From contig CM064433.1 of assembly GCA_032690845.1 (NCBI GenBank), positions 39,182,658 through 39,246,657 of the forward strand: 64,000 bases of DNA. Direction: 5' to 3'. Every line of letters starts with the position of its first letter. The stretch's first letter is position 1. This document shows, piece after piece, positions 45,043 to 57,387 of the stretch. Source of the stretch: Eleusine coracana subsp. coracana (Eukaryota; Streptophyta; Magnoliopsida; Poales; Poaceae). The notes beneath the pieces were generated by a model. The model saw only the letters and a list, made by a program, of their open reading frames with translations. It was not told the origin of the DNA and made no database searches. Both the position numbers and the translations under genes were made by a program.

Positions 45043-46349
45043 GCGCATTTTTAAGATGTAATGTTCTGGACCTGAAGGCCTCCGATCCATAGGAGATTGG
45101 CGCGGCATGATAACAGTCTCCTTACAGCCCAGGTCCATCTATCCCCATTCTTTGGCCCACGTATTCTGGTGCTCTTTTTTTTTTTGTTATATAAAACATA
45201 TTCAATGTTTGCAATGTCTCAACACTTTCTTTGAGATATACTACTTTTCTTGGTATTCCACAAACATGAATTGAAATTGCAATTTACATAGGAATAAACG
45301 AATTACTACAAACGTTCCGTTATTTGTGGAGGCAGGAATCCGGCTCCTACACTGAGACACTGAGTATCTGGCCGTGCACGTGTACGTTGCACGCCTTCGC
45401 CGCCAACCGGCAGACATTACTCTGCTAGCTCTGCTTCCTCCAACTAACTGCTTTGACCGAATTGTATAATGCGTACGTACACACTGGTCCACATAAAGAT
45501 TATTGAAAACACAAGCAAATTAATACGTTTGAAAATTATACGATAGTCTTTGCATGGACGATCGACTACGTGATCATCGATGACAGATCCTGATGTCCGC
45601 AAACAAAGAGACTACCGAGTCCACAAGGACTCCTGGCCGGTCCACCGTTCCATCCTCAAATTCAACAGATTTTCATCATGATACGGCAATTCTAGAAACT
45701 AATGAACTAGTAGTTATTATACAACAACATGCTCCGGATTTTATTATTTCAACTTTTGAATGATATAGTTTTATAGTCATTTCGAACTGCTTTCAATATC
45801 GATACAACCAAACACAACACTGAGGGCTGGTCAAGTGGAAGCAACGGCAGTATATAACACCCATCGTCAAAGTATTTCCATTTAATAACTAGAAAAAACA
45901 GAACAAGCATTTTGAACACACTGTTCTTTCAACAACAAAAAAATAAGAATTTTCGACATGCTCTTATAGTTAAAGGCGCCAGAACAAGACCATGTACTCT
46001 AAGGATACATTTCTTGATGTTCGGCAAAAGGAAAAAAAATATACATTTATGGATGGTTAAATTTGTATCTGTAGTCTGTAGACTAATTTACGGCTTTATG
46101 CAGCGTCCAAAATGATACAAAAGGTAAATACAAATATTACAAGAAGTCCAAGGTCCCAAAATTTTCAATTCAGAACGACCTGGGTGCGAAGTCAGCTGGA
46201 AGCTAGTAGCACGAGCAAGGGAAAGAAGACTGCAGACGTCTGCGTGCTGTCGTGCACTTGTGTAATGGCAACGACCACCAAACACCAACCAAAAATCTAA
46301 TGATCCATCGATCGGCAGCCACACAGACCCATCACCTCGCCCAGTTTTC
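45043..46349. other. Intergenic DNA
   Basis: AT-rich, no gene recognised. Short poly-T and poly-A tracts only. Confidence 0.5.
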
Positions 46350-46718
46350 CACGAATGTCCGTGTCGTCTCGCAAGGTTGAAATGAAACCTCAACCGACCA
46401 AATGCCCGTCAGCTTCCGGTTATTTTTTCACTCACATTTACCACAAATTCAGAGGAGTGTGAATGTTGGCGAGCAAAAACAAAACCTTACTCTGAGTTGA
46501 CTTGAACAATGAGATCAAAGGACCATATAAGTTGCTTTGATTACGTCAGTCGACTTTATCATCTGACTGGTCACCGTTTTCTCAACTGATCTGTGGTCAT
46601 TGTATACAGCTTGTCAGCTAGGAAATACAACGATCGACTTTAATCAAGAAGGCTTTTTGTAATCTTTCGAGAACCTTCTAGCTTCGAATGACCTGACATG
46701 GATAATTTTAGTTTTATA

Positions 46719-47059
46719 CTCCCTTCATACTCAGATTAGAGGGCATTTAGGACATGATTTATAATACCAAAAAGCAATTAAATTAGGTCTAATCTTCTAT
46801 ACATGCCTCTGTTAAATAGAGTACGAAGCCTCTTCATAATAACTCCCTCTCCCGTCCGGGCTGGCTAGCGCACCCGATTCCCAGGCATCAGCCTATCAGG
46901 TCGCGGGTTTGATTCCATCGCCTGTGCTGTTTTGATTTTTTTTTTTGCGGCGCGCAGCGTTTTAGTGCGAGATAGAGTAGGCAGTGTCGCGGGAAGACGC
47001 CCAACTTTGTGAAATTGTTCCGTTTCGTAGGACGCCCTTTAATATGAGTATGGAGGAAG
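46719..47059. mobile_element. Stowaway-like MITE (341 bp) with tRNA-like insert
   Basis: The ends CTCCCTTCATACTCAGATTA and CTTCCTCCATACTCATATTA (other strand) form inverted repeats of more than 30 bases. TA flanks both sides (46717-46718, 47060-47061). Stowaway elements (Tc1/mariner) have such CTCCCTCC ends and TA duplications. Confidence 0.85.
46854..46946 (+). other. tRNA-derived (SINE-like) sequence inside the MITE
   Basis: Contains a box A-like tggctagcgca (46862-46872) and a box B-like ggtttgattcc (46906-46916), followed by an 11-base T run (46936-46946). A full cloverleaf does not form. It may be a decayed tRNA gene or a SINE head. Confidence 0.45.
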
Positions 47060-49754
47060 TACAAGATTCAAGAATAATGTTGTTTTACTAGTAAAATTGA
47101 ATTCTCATTTCTGTTAACGAAATTAAAGCAAGATTTTTTTGGGGGTCTTAACTCTTAAAACCAGCCTCAGTGCACAGTTTTATTGCACTGTTTATAATAC
47201 TGAGATTTTGATAACTGAGTCTGTTGGATTTCGTTGTAATAGAATTACTCTCTAAACTCTACCTTCTCTTTTCACATATATAACCTTGCCAACTCAACAT
47301 AAAGTAAGTATCTCTCTGAGACATAGTATTAAGACTGGCCTAATTGTCATTAGCGTGTACCAACATAAAGTAAGTATCTCTCGACCAAATATCTCAAAAG
47401 GAATCATGTTCGTACACAATGAACCCATTGTCAAATGGAGTCCAAAGCAAGACACCCCTACTCACGAGAGATCTTTTGGCAACCCCTGCTTTAACCTTGC
47501 TCACTGCCACATACATCCAAATCATCCACACCAGCAGTAGTTACATCATAGTCACAGCCACAACAAAGTATAATGTCTTTTCATAACAAGGACAAATTAA
47601 ACCTTCGGTTCTCGCTCACGGTTGATGAGAAGCACGCGTGCAAGGTTGAAATGAAAACATCGACCAACCAAATGCCCGTCATCAGCTTCCGTTATTCTCT
47701 TCAAACACATTTACCACAAGGCACAAGTTTAGAGGCAGTGTGAATGTTGACGAGTAAAACTCAAACCCTATTCTGAGTTGACCTAGCGCCGCGAAAGACT
47801 TGGAGTCTTGAACAATGAAATCCGAGGAGCATAAAGTTGACTGCATCTGTCGACTTCATCATCCGACTGGTCAACCGACTCTCAACGGATTGGTTAACTG
47901 GTGATCATCGTTCATTGCTAGGAAATACAACTGAGGTGAACCTTGAGTCCTTGATTTATCCAGATTGAAAAACTTCATCGAGAGGTTTTCTTGTGTTGTT
48001 CTGAGGCCCTTCCGACTTCCAATGACTTGACATGGATAATTCGTTTTGTGCATGAACTATATTATTGTTTTGCTTGGAAAAATCAATCTTGATTTTCATT
48101 AACGAGATTAAACAAAGTATTTTGGTCCTAATTGTCATTAGCACCAACATAAAGTAAGTATCTCCAAGGCCCAAAAATATCTCAAAGGAGTTGTGTTCAT
48201 AAACAATGAACCCATTGTCAAATGGAGTCCAAAACAAGTTCCAACCCCTGCTTTTAACCTGTTGCTGCCATATATATGCAACCATCCACACCGGCAGTAG
48301 TTACATGACAGACACGGCCAGCATAAAGTAATTTCTTTTCCAAACAAAACAAATTAGCCCTCCATATAAACCCACGAAAATTATAGCAAACTACTAGTAG
48401 CGTTTTTGACAGGCCGCCCTTACACCACATCAGACATAACACACACCACACCAAGTTGAATAGTGCAACTACACTACCAGTCGACTTATCATCTGACTCT
48501 GGTCACCGTGTTTTCTCAACTGATTGGTCATCCGATGTTGTTAGGAGATACGTCGATCAAACCTTGATTTCTCCCAGAACTAGTTGGCATAGGGTTGAAA
48601 AACTTAACGTCCAGAGGTTTACCTTCTTGTGTTCATTTGAGAACCTTCCGATGACTTGACAGTTGACATGAACGATGAATGAGGTCAGTGATCTTCCTGA
48701 TGAGATCATTAGTACTAGTCTGGTGGGGGTTCTAGTAAAAAAAAAAAGAAGACCATACCAAATAACAGCTTCTATTTCTGCAACTGAAAACTAAACTCGT
48801 GCTAAAGCCAGTTTCATTGCAAAATCGGAAAGTTGTGTCCTCAGTTTTCGCATGAATGACTACTATTTTGATAGAAAGGGTGAGTTCTTATTCCTGTGAA
48901 CAAGTTAACAGTTTTTATCTAATAAAACTGTCTATCGATGAAGGACAGGAATTATCTCGAAAGGAACCATACCCCACGCTCTTTTCAGACGGAATCCGAA
49001 ACACGAAAGAGTCAAGTCACGAAATATCTTTTTTCCAACCCCTGCTTTTAACGCACTCACTGCCACGTACCACGGTCTACGAATCTTCCACACTAGAGTA
49101 GTTACTCCCTCCGTCAATGACCTCTCATCTTATTCAAAATATTTATAAAAATAATATTTATTTTATTATTAGAAATATTTTAAATAAAATTTATTTATTT
49201 ATATATTGGTTCAGATTTATGTCCTATAGCTTTTTTTATCTATCTCAAAACACAACTTTTACATTACAAACAAGTTAACGAACTTAAAGTAATTATTTTT
49301 AACCGTTAGCACTAACACGAAGCAACGACCAAAAATATCTCAGGAAGAATCACGTCCGTAAACAAATGAACCCATGGCCAAACTGAGAGTCCAAAACAAG
49401 ATACTCCACCTTACGAAAAAGATGTTTTTTTTTTTTTGCATCCCCTGCTTTTAACCCTCTCACTGCCACATGTATCCAATTATCCACACCAGCAGTAGTT
49501 ACATCAGTCTCCACAGAAATAGTTTTTCTTCCAACAACACAAATTAGACGACCTGCATATAACACTCATCAAGATAATTAGTCATAAACATCTAGTAGAG
49601 GCACTCACTTTTCAGAGGTCACTCTAGCACCACATCAGACATCACACACCCGACCCACACCAAGTTGGGCAGCGCAACCACACGACACGACGCGGTTCTC
49701 GCTCACGGTTGAGGCGGCGCGTCAAGAGTCAAGACCGCCCACCAGCCACCAGCC

Positions 49755-50900
49755 ATGCCGCCGCCGGAGAAGCCTGTGCCGCGTCCAAAGCCAAAGCCCA
49801 AGGCCAAGCCGCCGAAGCCGAAGAAGCTCGAGACGGGCCCTGCTGCTTCCGACGCGAAGCCGATGCCGGCGTCGCGCTGGCTTCCGCCGGAGCCGAAGCG
49901 CGACGCGACCGGCGCCATCAACGGCGGCGTCCCGGTCCTGCAGAAGCCCTTCTCCTGCGCCACGTACCGCCTCTGCCCGCCGCCGCCGCCGCCGCCGCCC
50001 CCTTCGGCGGCCACCGTGCACCTCAGGTCCGGCCGGCTCCCCACGCCGCTCATCGTCGTCTCCGCGTCCCTCCTCGCGCTTTCCGCCGCGCTCCTCCTCG
50101 CCCTCCTCGTCCGCTGGCTGGTGCGGCGTCGTCGGCGCCGGCAGCAGGACCAGGAGGCGCCGCTGGCTCAGGACGACGACGAGGACAGTGTGCTGGGCGT
50201 GGACACGACGGCGTGGGGCCACCTGCAGGAGGATGGGCAGGAGGAGGAGGTGGACAGCGGCGATGGAGGCGGGGTCCACCACGTGTGGTACATAAGGACC
50301 AAGGGCCTCGACGAGCGCGCCATCGCCGCCATCGCCGCCGTGGTCTACGACGCCGCCAAGATGAAGAAGCAGCAGCAGCCCGGCGGCGCCGGCGAGGGAG
50401 AAGGGTGCGCGGTGTGCCTGGCGGAGTTCCGGGACGGCGAGACGCTGCGTCTGCTGCCGCGGTGCGGGCACGCGTTCCACCGCGGGTGCATCGACACGTG
50501 GCTCCGGGCCCACATCAACTGCCCGCTCTGCCGCGCGCCCGTCCAGGTCGACAAGAAGGCCGACAACAAGGCCAGGGCAGCCACCGCCGCATGGGTCCAC
50601 GGCCAGGCCGGCGACGCGAATCGCGGCACGGAGGAGGAGGTGGTGGCGCCGGAGCGCGCGGTGCGGCGGGCGGCGTCGATGGTGACGGTGCCGCGGCGGG
50701 CGTGGCCGGACGTCGCGGCGGGCCAGGCGCCGTCGAGCAGCGCGCGGGAGGAGGACATGACGGGGCTCGCCAAGATCAGGAGGCTGCTCAAGCTCTTGCC
50801 AAGGTCGGCCTCGTTCGGCGCCGGGAGCTGCCAGGGCTTGCCGACGACGAGGTCGACAGCGGCCGCCGCCGGCGACGATGACATCGAATCGTCGCGGTGA
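49755..50900 (+). CDS. ATL-type RING-H2 E3 ubiquitin ligase
   Basis: Intronless, 381 residues, GC-rich. In order: a proline/lysine-rich N-terminus, a proline run before residue 85, one transmembrane segment (about 97-123, TPLIVVSASLLALSAALLLA) followed by a cluster of arginines, an acidic linker, the GLD signature of the ATL family (GLDERAI), then a RING-H2 finger at about 218-259 (CAVC, RCGHAFHRGC, CPLC) with all eight zinc ligands and the W typical of E2 binding (IDTWLRAH). The C-terminal 120 residues are polar and unconserved. It should be a membrane-anchored ubiquitin ligase. The ATG lies in a good plant context (agccATGcc). Substrate unknown. The upstream flank is repeated several times. 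Confidence 0.95.
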   Translation: MPPPEKPVPRPKPKPKAKPPKPKKLETGPAASDAKPMPASRWLPPEPKRDATGAINGGVPVLQKPFSCATYRLCPPPPPPPPPSAATVHLRSGRLPTPLIVVSASLLALSAALLLALLVRWLVRRRRRRQQDQEAPLAQDDDEDSVLGVDTTAWGHLQEDGQEEEVDSGDGGGVHHVWYIRTKGLDERAIAAIAAVVYDAAKMKKQQQPGGAGEGEGCAVCLAEFRDGETLRLLPRCGHAFHRGCIDTWLRAHINCPLCRAPVQVDKKADNKARAATAAWVHGQAGDANRGTEEEVVAPERAVRRAASMVTVPRRAWPDVAAGQAPSSSAREEDMTGLAKIRRLLKLLPRSASFGAGSCQGLPTTRSTAAAAGDDDIESSR

Positions 50901-52821
50901 ACTGGTGCAAGAATACAAGATGATGGTGACCTGACGATTGAGGAAAAAAAAATGCTGATAAAAAATTGCAGAATTGGAAGCTTAATGATGGTGAGCTTGG
51001 TGCTGGACTGAAGGTATGCAGAGTTTCGATTTTGCCACTAGGGAAGGGAAGGGAAGGTAAAAACTGCTGCGATCTTTCCTCGTTTCCTGGTTTCGCGGAT
51101 GCTTATGTATATAGTTATCACTAGTAGTGAATAACTCAGAGTTTGTGCGTACATTGCGGAGCGTCAGAAATTGTACATACGAATTCCTGACTAGTATAAG
51201 TTTTGTACTACGCATTTATGCAAGAGAAGCTTGGTACTACGTAAGATACAACATATCACCATGTTCATGAATGATCTATAGTTTGAATGTTCATGGTTGT
51301 TCATGAATGGTCTCAACTCTCAAGGCTGTATGTGCCATTTTGCATGTGTGGTCTTTGGCTAGCGGAGGAAATTGTGCACACGCCGCGGAGCGACAAATTT
51401 GTAAATACGAATTCCTCACTGAATTCGTTCAAGCTTCTAAAGATTGACAAAGATTCCACGTTTCAAACACTGTCAGCATGCTAAAGAAAAGTATATACAA
51501 CTTGAAAGCATGTGTCACATGTGGATGTTGCTAGCCAGGGAATTCATTCTGCACCAAATTCCATCCGGAATGAACTGGACCCATTCATTTCTCTCTGGAG
51601 AAGGGAGAGAATTGGGTTCCTCTGCTCCGTCGCTGTCCACTGAAAACAAGCCAACAAGCCCAGAGCCTTGTTGGATTCGTCTACTGCCTCGCCTCGCGAT
51701 GTTCTGAACGAAGTTCCAACCGACAGGTCACCTAACGTGCTATATCTCTGTCAGATCGCTGACACTGCATTGAGGACGATGTTGCCATCTGCAATGCTAA
51801 TGGTGTGAGGTAAATGAGGCAAGCCAGGCAGTTGAGCCCCAGTCACCTCAGGAAGCCGTGCGCATCAATTATTTGGACCAGGGTGCTGGTTGGAAGTCGG
51901 TGTCGGTCATCAATTATGGTGTGGATGTTTCACTGCATTTGTGCTGTTGGGTACGGGTAAGGCTTATCTGAGAGAGCAGAAAACATGAACGGTCAAGTAA
52001 TCGAACCGGTGCGTTCAAAAGTTTTCTTTTTCTCGACCGGGTACACCACTCGCAAGTTAATCTAAGATCAGGGTATGATCGTGCACAATAAACTACTTGT
52101 GCGTTCTAGGATATCTGAACGCCAAGCTGACATTAACTAAGAAGATTCGTATCAAGTGTGCTGCACTTCACTTCTGATAGTGTCAGACACAAGGTGACAT
52201 AAAATCGTCATATTATTCAATTATACATACAGTAACGTCTGCCCGTTTGACCGTGAAATTTTCAGAATTAAATGAATTTAAGTGACCTTCTGTTTGACCG
52301 TTTGAGCAATCGCTAAAAAAAGGCAAGGTTATTCAACCAACACAAATTATTTCTGAAAACAATGACTGGTAAAGGATGTATGGCAAAGCCCTTTTTTACA
52401 ATCCCAAAAAGAATTATTAATAAAAACATATATAAAAGATAGGAAAACTCTCTTTGCATTATTATTATTCATACTGCTTTAATCGGCAATACATAATATT
52501 TTTTTCAAACTCTATAGTGACTCTTTGATAGTTGGAAATTGTCCTCATAAATACAGCAAGAAGAATCATATCGATAGACAACTAAACCCACATATGGTGA
52601 TCAGTTACAAACTCATGACCCTTTTTGTACAACCGTGACAAGGTAAAGCAATAAAGGCTTTATGCTCCTGTCCTATTGAAAATAATAATGACAGTTGACC
52701 TAAGACCACAAAATTGTTACAGTACACCAAGCAATACGGCCCCTATAACTATAACTTCAGTAGAAGGTCAGATAATGATGAAGGCAAGTAACTGAGACAT
52801 CAGTAAAGCCTGAACAAAATC
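50901..52821. other. Intergenic DNA downstream of the RING-H2 gene
   Basis: 3' region of the ligase gene, then anonymous AT-rich DNA up to the 3' end of the SEC12-like gene. A stretch of about 45 bases with tacgaattcct occurs twice (51155-51195 and 51380-51420). No gene is recognised. Confidence 0.55.
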
Positions 52822-55800
52822 TCAACGTGGCAACATGGCCAAGAGGTCTTCTTTGTGCTGCATACAGTAGTATACCAAAATTGCAAGAATGATAGCTAGG
52901 ATCATGGGCCATACACTTGCACCTGTCAGAAAACAAGCATCCGCTTTTATTACAGGACTTGCAAGATTTTCAAGAAAAGAAAAGGCCAAGAAAGGAAGAT
53001 ATAGCCATACCATTATTATTTATAGATCCAACTGATGTCACCCTTGCAGTTGAGTCGAAGGAAGTTGACAACAAGGTTCTGGAATGATATTACATTAAGA
53101 AATTGCATTTTTGTTTTCAGTATGCATCAACTTAAAGAAAAATGATTATACTGACCTTGAATCCTGGGAGAAGGCGAGTGTAGTAACGATACCAAGATGT
53201 GCTTTCTTCACTGTTACCAGGGTTCGCATATTCTTTGATCCTAGAACAATGATGCTCCCTTCAATTGTTCCACTGGATAACAAAGGACAAAGATGAGCAA
53301 CTTAGACTTCAAGAAAATGCAGCCATGTTATCTCCTTAAACGAAATACATGAAATGCAATAAGCAGCCACTAGTCTTTTCTCCATGCTTACACTGCAAGA
53401 AGAGCACCATCAGGCGAGACAGCAAAAGCAGATATTGCCTCACGAGTTATTTTCTTTGACCCAAATCTTGTCCAAGAGGTAGTATTCCAAGATATTATTT
53501 TCCCATAATCACCTGTAAAAAGAAGAACTATTCAGTTACTGCCAAGACTCAATAATCAACTGATTCATTCATAACAATGTGAACTCAATCAACCTTGCAT
53601 GGCTGTAATGAAGAGGATGTGGCTGCCGTCTGTCTTATTAGAAAATCGGCAGAAGCTAAATATTTCACCCTGGAAATGTACAGGTCAGAAGCACATTTAA
53701 CAGAGAAAAAAAAAAAACAGTGCATGTAGTATAAAAACACTCACCGCTTCTCTTGCAAGATTAGCTATAACTTCTGATGACTTCAAGTCCCACACTTTAC
53801 ATGGGCCACTGCTCCTATTCACAGCAAGAAACTTCTCATCGGAACTGAAAGCACAGTTCAGACCAGAGGGTACCATCAGCATCTAGCAATCAATATCCAG
53901 TGAAGAGAGTTCAACTGATACTTTTTCACCTGAAGCTAAGATCCTTAATCGATGTTTTCATATCAGCTTCTGCAAGAACAGACTCCATTGCAGGCCATTT
54001 GAAGACCCTCAAATGTCCGTCCTACACAACAAATAATGATGATATAAAATGTCCACAATCATACATTTTAACTGCTGTAATAAGCATGATAACAACATAC
54101 CATATATAATCCATGAATCGTCACAGCATATAAGCATGCTTATTACTGTCAAGTTATTATATGGAGCACTAAAATGGCAACAAACTGCATATGCTCTTTT
54201 TAAGTTTTTATAATAAAAACATGAAGCAGAAATATCAGCTTCCAGAGACTATTCTGCCTGTAGGAGCAACTATAGATAAGCATGTGCTTTTACTTAAAGA
54301 ATAAAATAAAGGTGACGACATAACCTTGTATACAAGGAGTTAAGGAAGAAGTGCATTATGCCTTATTTTCTAACCCAAATGTTTCTATATGATGCAGAAT
54401 TGCTAACCACAAGAAGGTACTCCTATGGTTAACATAAAGACATCAACCTCCTCAGTTACCTCAACACACTACATGAACCATCATGATTACAACTGTGAGT
54501 TGTCAATATTTTTTAAGTGCTATTTAAGTTTCCAAACAGTGGTTTCTTGGCTCTATTAGCCTGTACTCAAATGTGTTGTTCAGGATGACCAATCCGTGCT
54601 TAACATTATTACCTGCAGGAAACAATGAACCACACAATAACTCTAGAGTTATCATATCTGCCTAAGTTGTACCACAGTCCATACTTTACATTAGTTTCTG
54701 CATGAAACAATGAAGCGCACAGTAACTCTAGAGTTATCATATCTGCCTAAGTCATGAGCCATTCACATTGTCATATACCAGGTTCAGGTAAAACATGGAT
54801 TTTAATTTTTAAATGCTCCACGTAACTGCCATTTAGAAATGGTTTAGGAAACTGGAGTTGACAAACAGGAAATCTTCCAAACTAGATACTTAACGCACAA
54901 CAATGACCGAATTTGCATCCACCCAGTACTCCATGATCAATAAAAAGAACACAAGCACCTCTAACAAATACCAATACGCAATCAAAAGTAAGCCATGTTA
55001 ACTCACCTCCCCACCAGTGGCAAGTATTGAACCCTCACCACTGAATGATACAGCCAATTGTGAACCGACATCTTTTAGATCCACTAGTGCTTCATCGTCA
55101 CATGTTAAATTTAGCTCATCCGGGTTATTTGCTTCATTCGATTCCCATTTATATAACCTGCATGTGTTTCATGGTAAAAATTCTGGAAGGTAAAATTTTT
55201 AACCAGATTCTCATATTCGACCCCACTATCTATTGTGGAACATGCAAGATGAAGGCACAGCATAGAAGGTATAATTTGCAGGTAGTAATTAAACTAATAT
55301 TCGTCGACAGTAATAACCACTATAACAAGGCCCCCCAAGCAATGCTTCCTAATAGACCAAAAACATGCCAAATGATCAGACATTAGCTTCCCAGAGACAG
55401 AAACTAGTCCAAGCATCCCAAATGTCAGCTTTATCACAAAACAGGGCAGACAATCACAAACAAAACTTGGGCTGGAGGGACTAGCAGCGGACTATGACGG
55501 ATGTCCAGTGAGAAAAAATTCGACGAAAGGACTAGCGATGAGCATGACAGTGGTGCTATCCAAATGCCCCTCGAATCAATGGAAGTAAGCTTGCAGGGAC
55601 TGATTTACGTGACCAAGGGCAAGATCCACTATAGCAGTGACAGATTTGAGGAAAGGAGCAGACTCTACAGTATTCATGAGAGATGGGAGAGAGAGAACAG
55701 AGCTTTTGAAGAAGATAAGCTTCCCCACATGGCAGGAGAAGTATTGCTAACCGCACCCATCAATTCTTTTGCATCTTTGCTACACCACTATATTGCTATG

Positions 55801-57387
55801 TGCACACCAAGACTAAAGATTGATTTTCAAGAAAATCTTTCAAATATAATTCATATTTTAAAAGCTTTGTATTTACTGGTTTATATCGAAATTAAGAAAG
55901 CTTAAAGGTATCTTGCGATTGAAAAAGTTCCAGTTCAAACCATACCATACATGGATTATCATTGTATAGTATAATCTGACATTATGGATGAATTTCTTTT
56001 AACACATGCTAAAACTGTCAAAACAATATTGGCAGTGCACTTAAAATATAAAAGTTGTTTATTTAGATTTAAAGCCATAACAACGCACGGGCATAAGGCT
56101 TGTGTGAGAATAAAACAAAATCATATCGGGCCTTAAGACTAAAACAAACCAATATTTATCTTAATGAATTCCCAAGAGCCATTCACAATTGCCGAGTCAA
56201 CATCCTGTTCATAGATGCATTGCAAGTGTGGAGTGTACTCTGTACCAATAGGGTGCTGCAGAACAATTTGCAGCTCGAAATTTCCTCATTACATAAGTAG
56301 TTGGTTCAAGAGTTGGGTGCGTTGGTCACAGACAGCAGCCTGCATCAATTGGTTCAAGAGTTGAGTGTGTTGGTCACAGACGGCCTTACATCAATTAATT
56401 TAGCCATATACTTCCGAGAAGAATTCATGATGGCCTTGATCAAGGAGGGGATAAGGAAAGTATAGTAGAGATTGTAGGCAAGTTCTAAGTTGATAACCAG
56501 ATTTGGTAAGAGACAAGTTGAATTACTAGAGTAGGCTGTGTGTAGAATGCTATTCAGAACGACACAAATCCAGCCTCTTGGCTATGTCAAACCTTCTAGT
56601 TCTATCATCCTCATCTATCTCCTACAGAGACCATGATTTCATTCAATGCATTGGCATGATCGTCAGCTTTGTACCATCCCGCTGCGAGACAATTTCACAA
56701 CATAGGGTGCTGATAATACCATTTAAACCATGCCATACTGAAGAATAAGACAGAATTGGAACTCACATTTACAATGCGATGAATATTCCCATCCAATCTA
56801 AATCACACCGAACACTTCGATCCAAGCATGAACACTACATCAGGGACATACTAAATCAACCCTTAAGCGTGACGAACACAACATGACCCTACGGATCTGA
56901 TCCGAGGCGAGGAGGGGGTACCTGCATCCATTGGGGAACGCGCAGAGGACGCCGTCGCCGCGGGGGTGGACGGCCATCCTGTACGGCACCTGATCCTCCG
57001 TCTCCACCACGAGCGCCTGTGCACCACATGAAGAAACACACCAGATCAGTACGGCGGAATCACGCCCTTTCAGATCGCGCGCGGGATCTCGGAGGCCGGT
57101 ACACCGCTCACCGGTTCGGTGGAGAGGGCCGGCGCCGCCGCGTCGGCCTCGAGCGCGGCGACAACGAGCTTGTTGGGCACGCCGCTCCGGCCCTCCCCGC
57201 CGCCGCCTCCGAGCACGGCCATCTGGGCCCGCGGCGGCGGTGGCGGGGCCGAGGAGGAGGACGCGTCGTCGGCGGCGTCGGCGGGGGCGTCGGGTTTGAG
57301 GATGTGGGAGAGGGGCAGCCATGCGGCGCAGTAGATGGGGAACCCGTAGGTGCTGCTCCGCCCGCCGTCGCTGCCGCGGGATGCCAT
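52822..57387 (-). CDS. SEC12-like WD40 membrane protein (PHF1/STL2P family)
   Basis: Ten exons on the minus strand: 57112-57387, 56922-57016, 55007-55157, 53930-54021, 53745-53844, 53594-53669, 53392-53512, 53156-53272, 53011-53078, 52822-52922. All introns are GT-AG and phases agree; the sum is 1197 bp, 398 residues, the size of plant SEC12-like proteins. Domains: an N-terminal WD40 propeller from TYGFPIYCAAWLP through the glycine-rich loop GGGGEGRSGVPN, repeats such as DGHLRVFKW and GPCKVWDLKSSEV, and a C-terminal membrane anchor (WPMILAIILAILVYYCMQ, about 369-386) with a short lumenal tail. SEC12 activates the Sar1 GTPase for COPII vesicle formation at the ER; the related PHF1 helps phosphate transporters leave the ER without this activity. 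Which of the two this is cannot be settled here. The start ATG is the first in exon 1 after an upstream stop. Confidence 0.93.
54614..54752. repeat. 54-bp direct repeat with palindrome in SEC12-like intron 3
   Basis: Copies at 54614-54667 and 54699-54752 share gagttatcatatctgcctaa and more. Copy 1 includes the perfect 16-base palindrome ataactctagagttat. Confidence 0.85.
56301..56381. repeat. 33-bp direct repeat in SEC12-like intron 2
   Basis: 56301-56333 and 56349-56381 both read ttggttcaagagttg.gtg.g followed by ttggtcacagac, with two differences. Confidence 0.88.

Larger units (their letters stand above)
46350..49712. repeat. Degenerate tandem array of 5'-flank-like blocks upstream of the RING-H2 gene
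   Basis: Several non-coding blocks recur in the same orientation. A block (aaggttgaaatgaaa, accaaatgcccgtca): 46371 and 47641. B block (gtcgac.t.atcatc.gactggtca, then gatgacttgaca): about 46545, 47845 and 48475. C block (gaacccattgtcaaatggag, then cacaccagcagtagttac): about 47340, 48125 and 49300, with a partial copy near 48955. D block (acaccaagttg): 48450 and 49655. The 20-mer cggttctcgctcacggttga stands at 47606 and at 49693, only 43 bases before the gene's ATG. The array thus looks like repeated duplication of the gene's own 5' flank, interrupted by a MITE. Confidence 0.75.

Noticed and set aside
49100..49260. ctccctccgtc... resembling a Stowaway MITE end
   Set aside because: No matching second end was found, so at best a fragment.
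49722..50918. A 398-codon open frame on the minus strand and a 390-codon frame in another + frame across the RING-H2 gene
   Set aside because: They mirror the GC-rich codons of the real gene, are rich in R, A and G, and match no protein family. The + frame with RING-H2 and membrane segment is the coding one.
55501..55905. 134-codon open frame on +
   Set aside because: Lies inside intron 2 of the SEC12-like gene on the opposite strand; no recognisable domain. Could be part of an insertion but not supportable.
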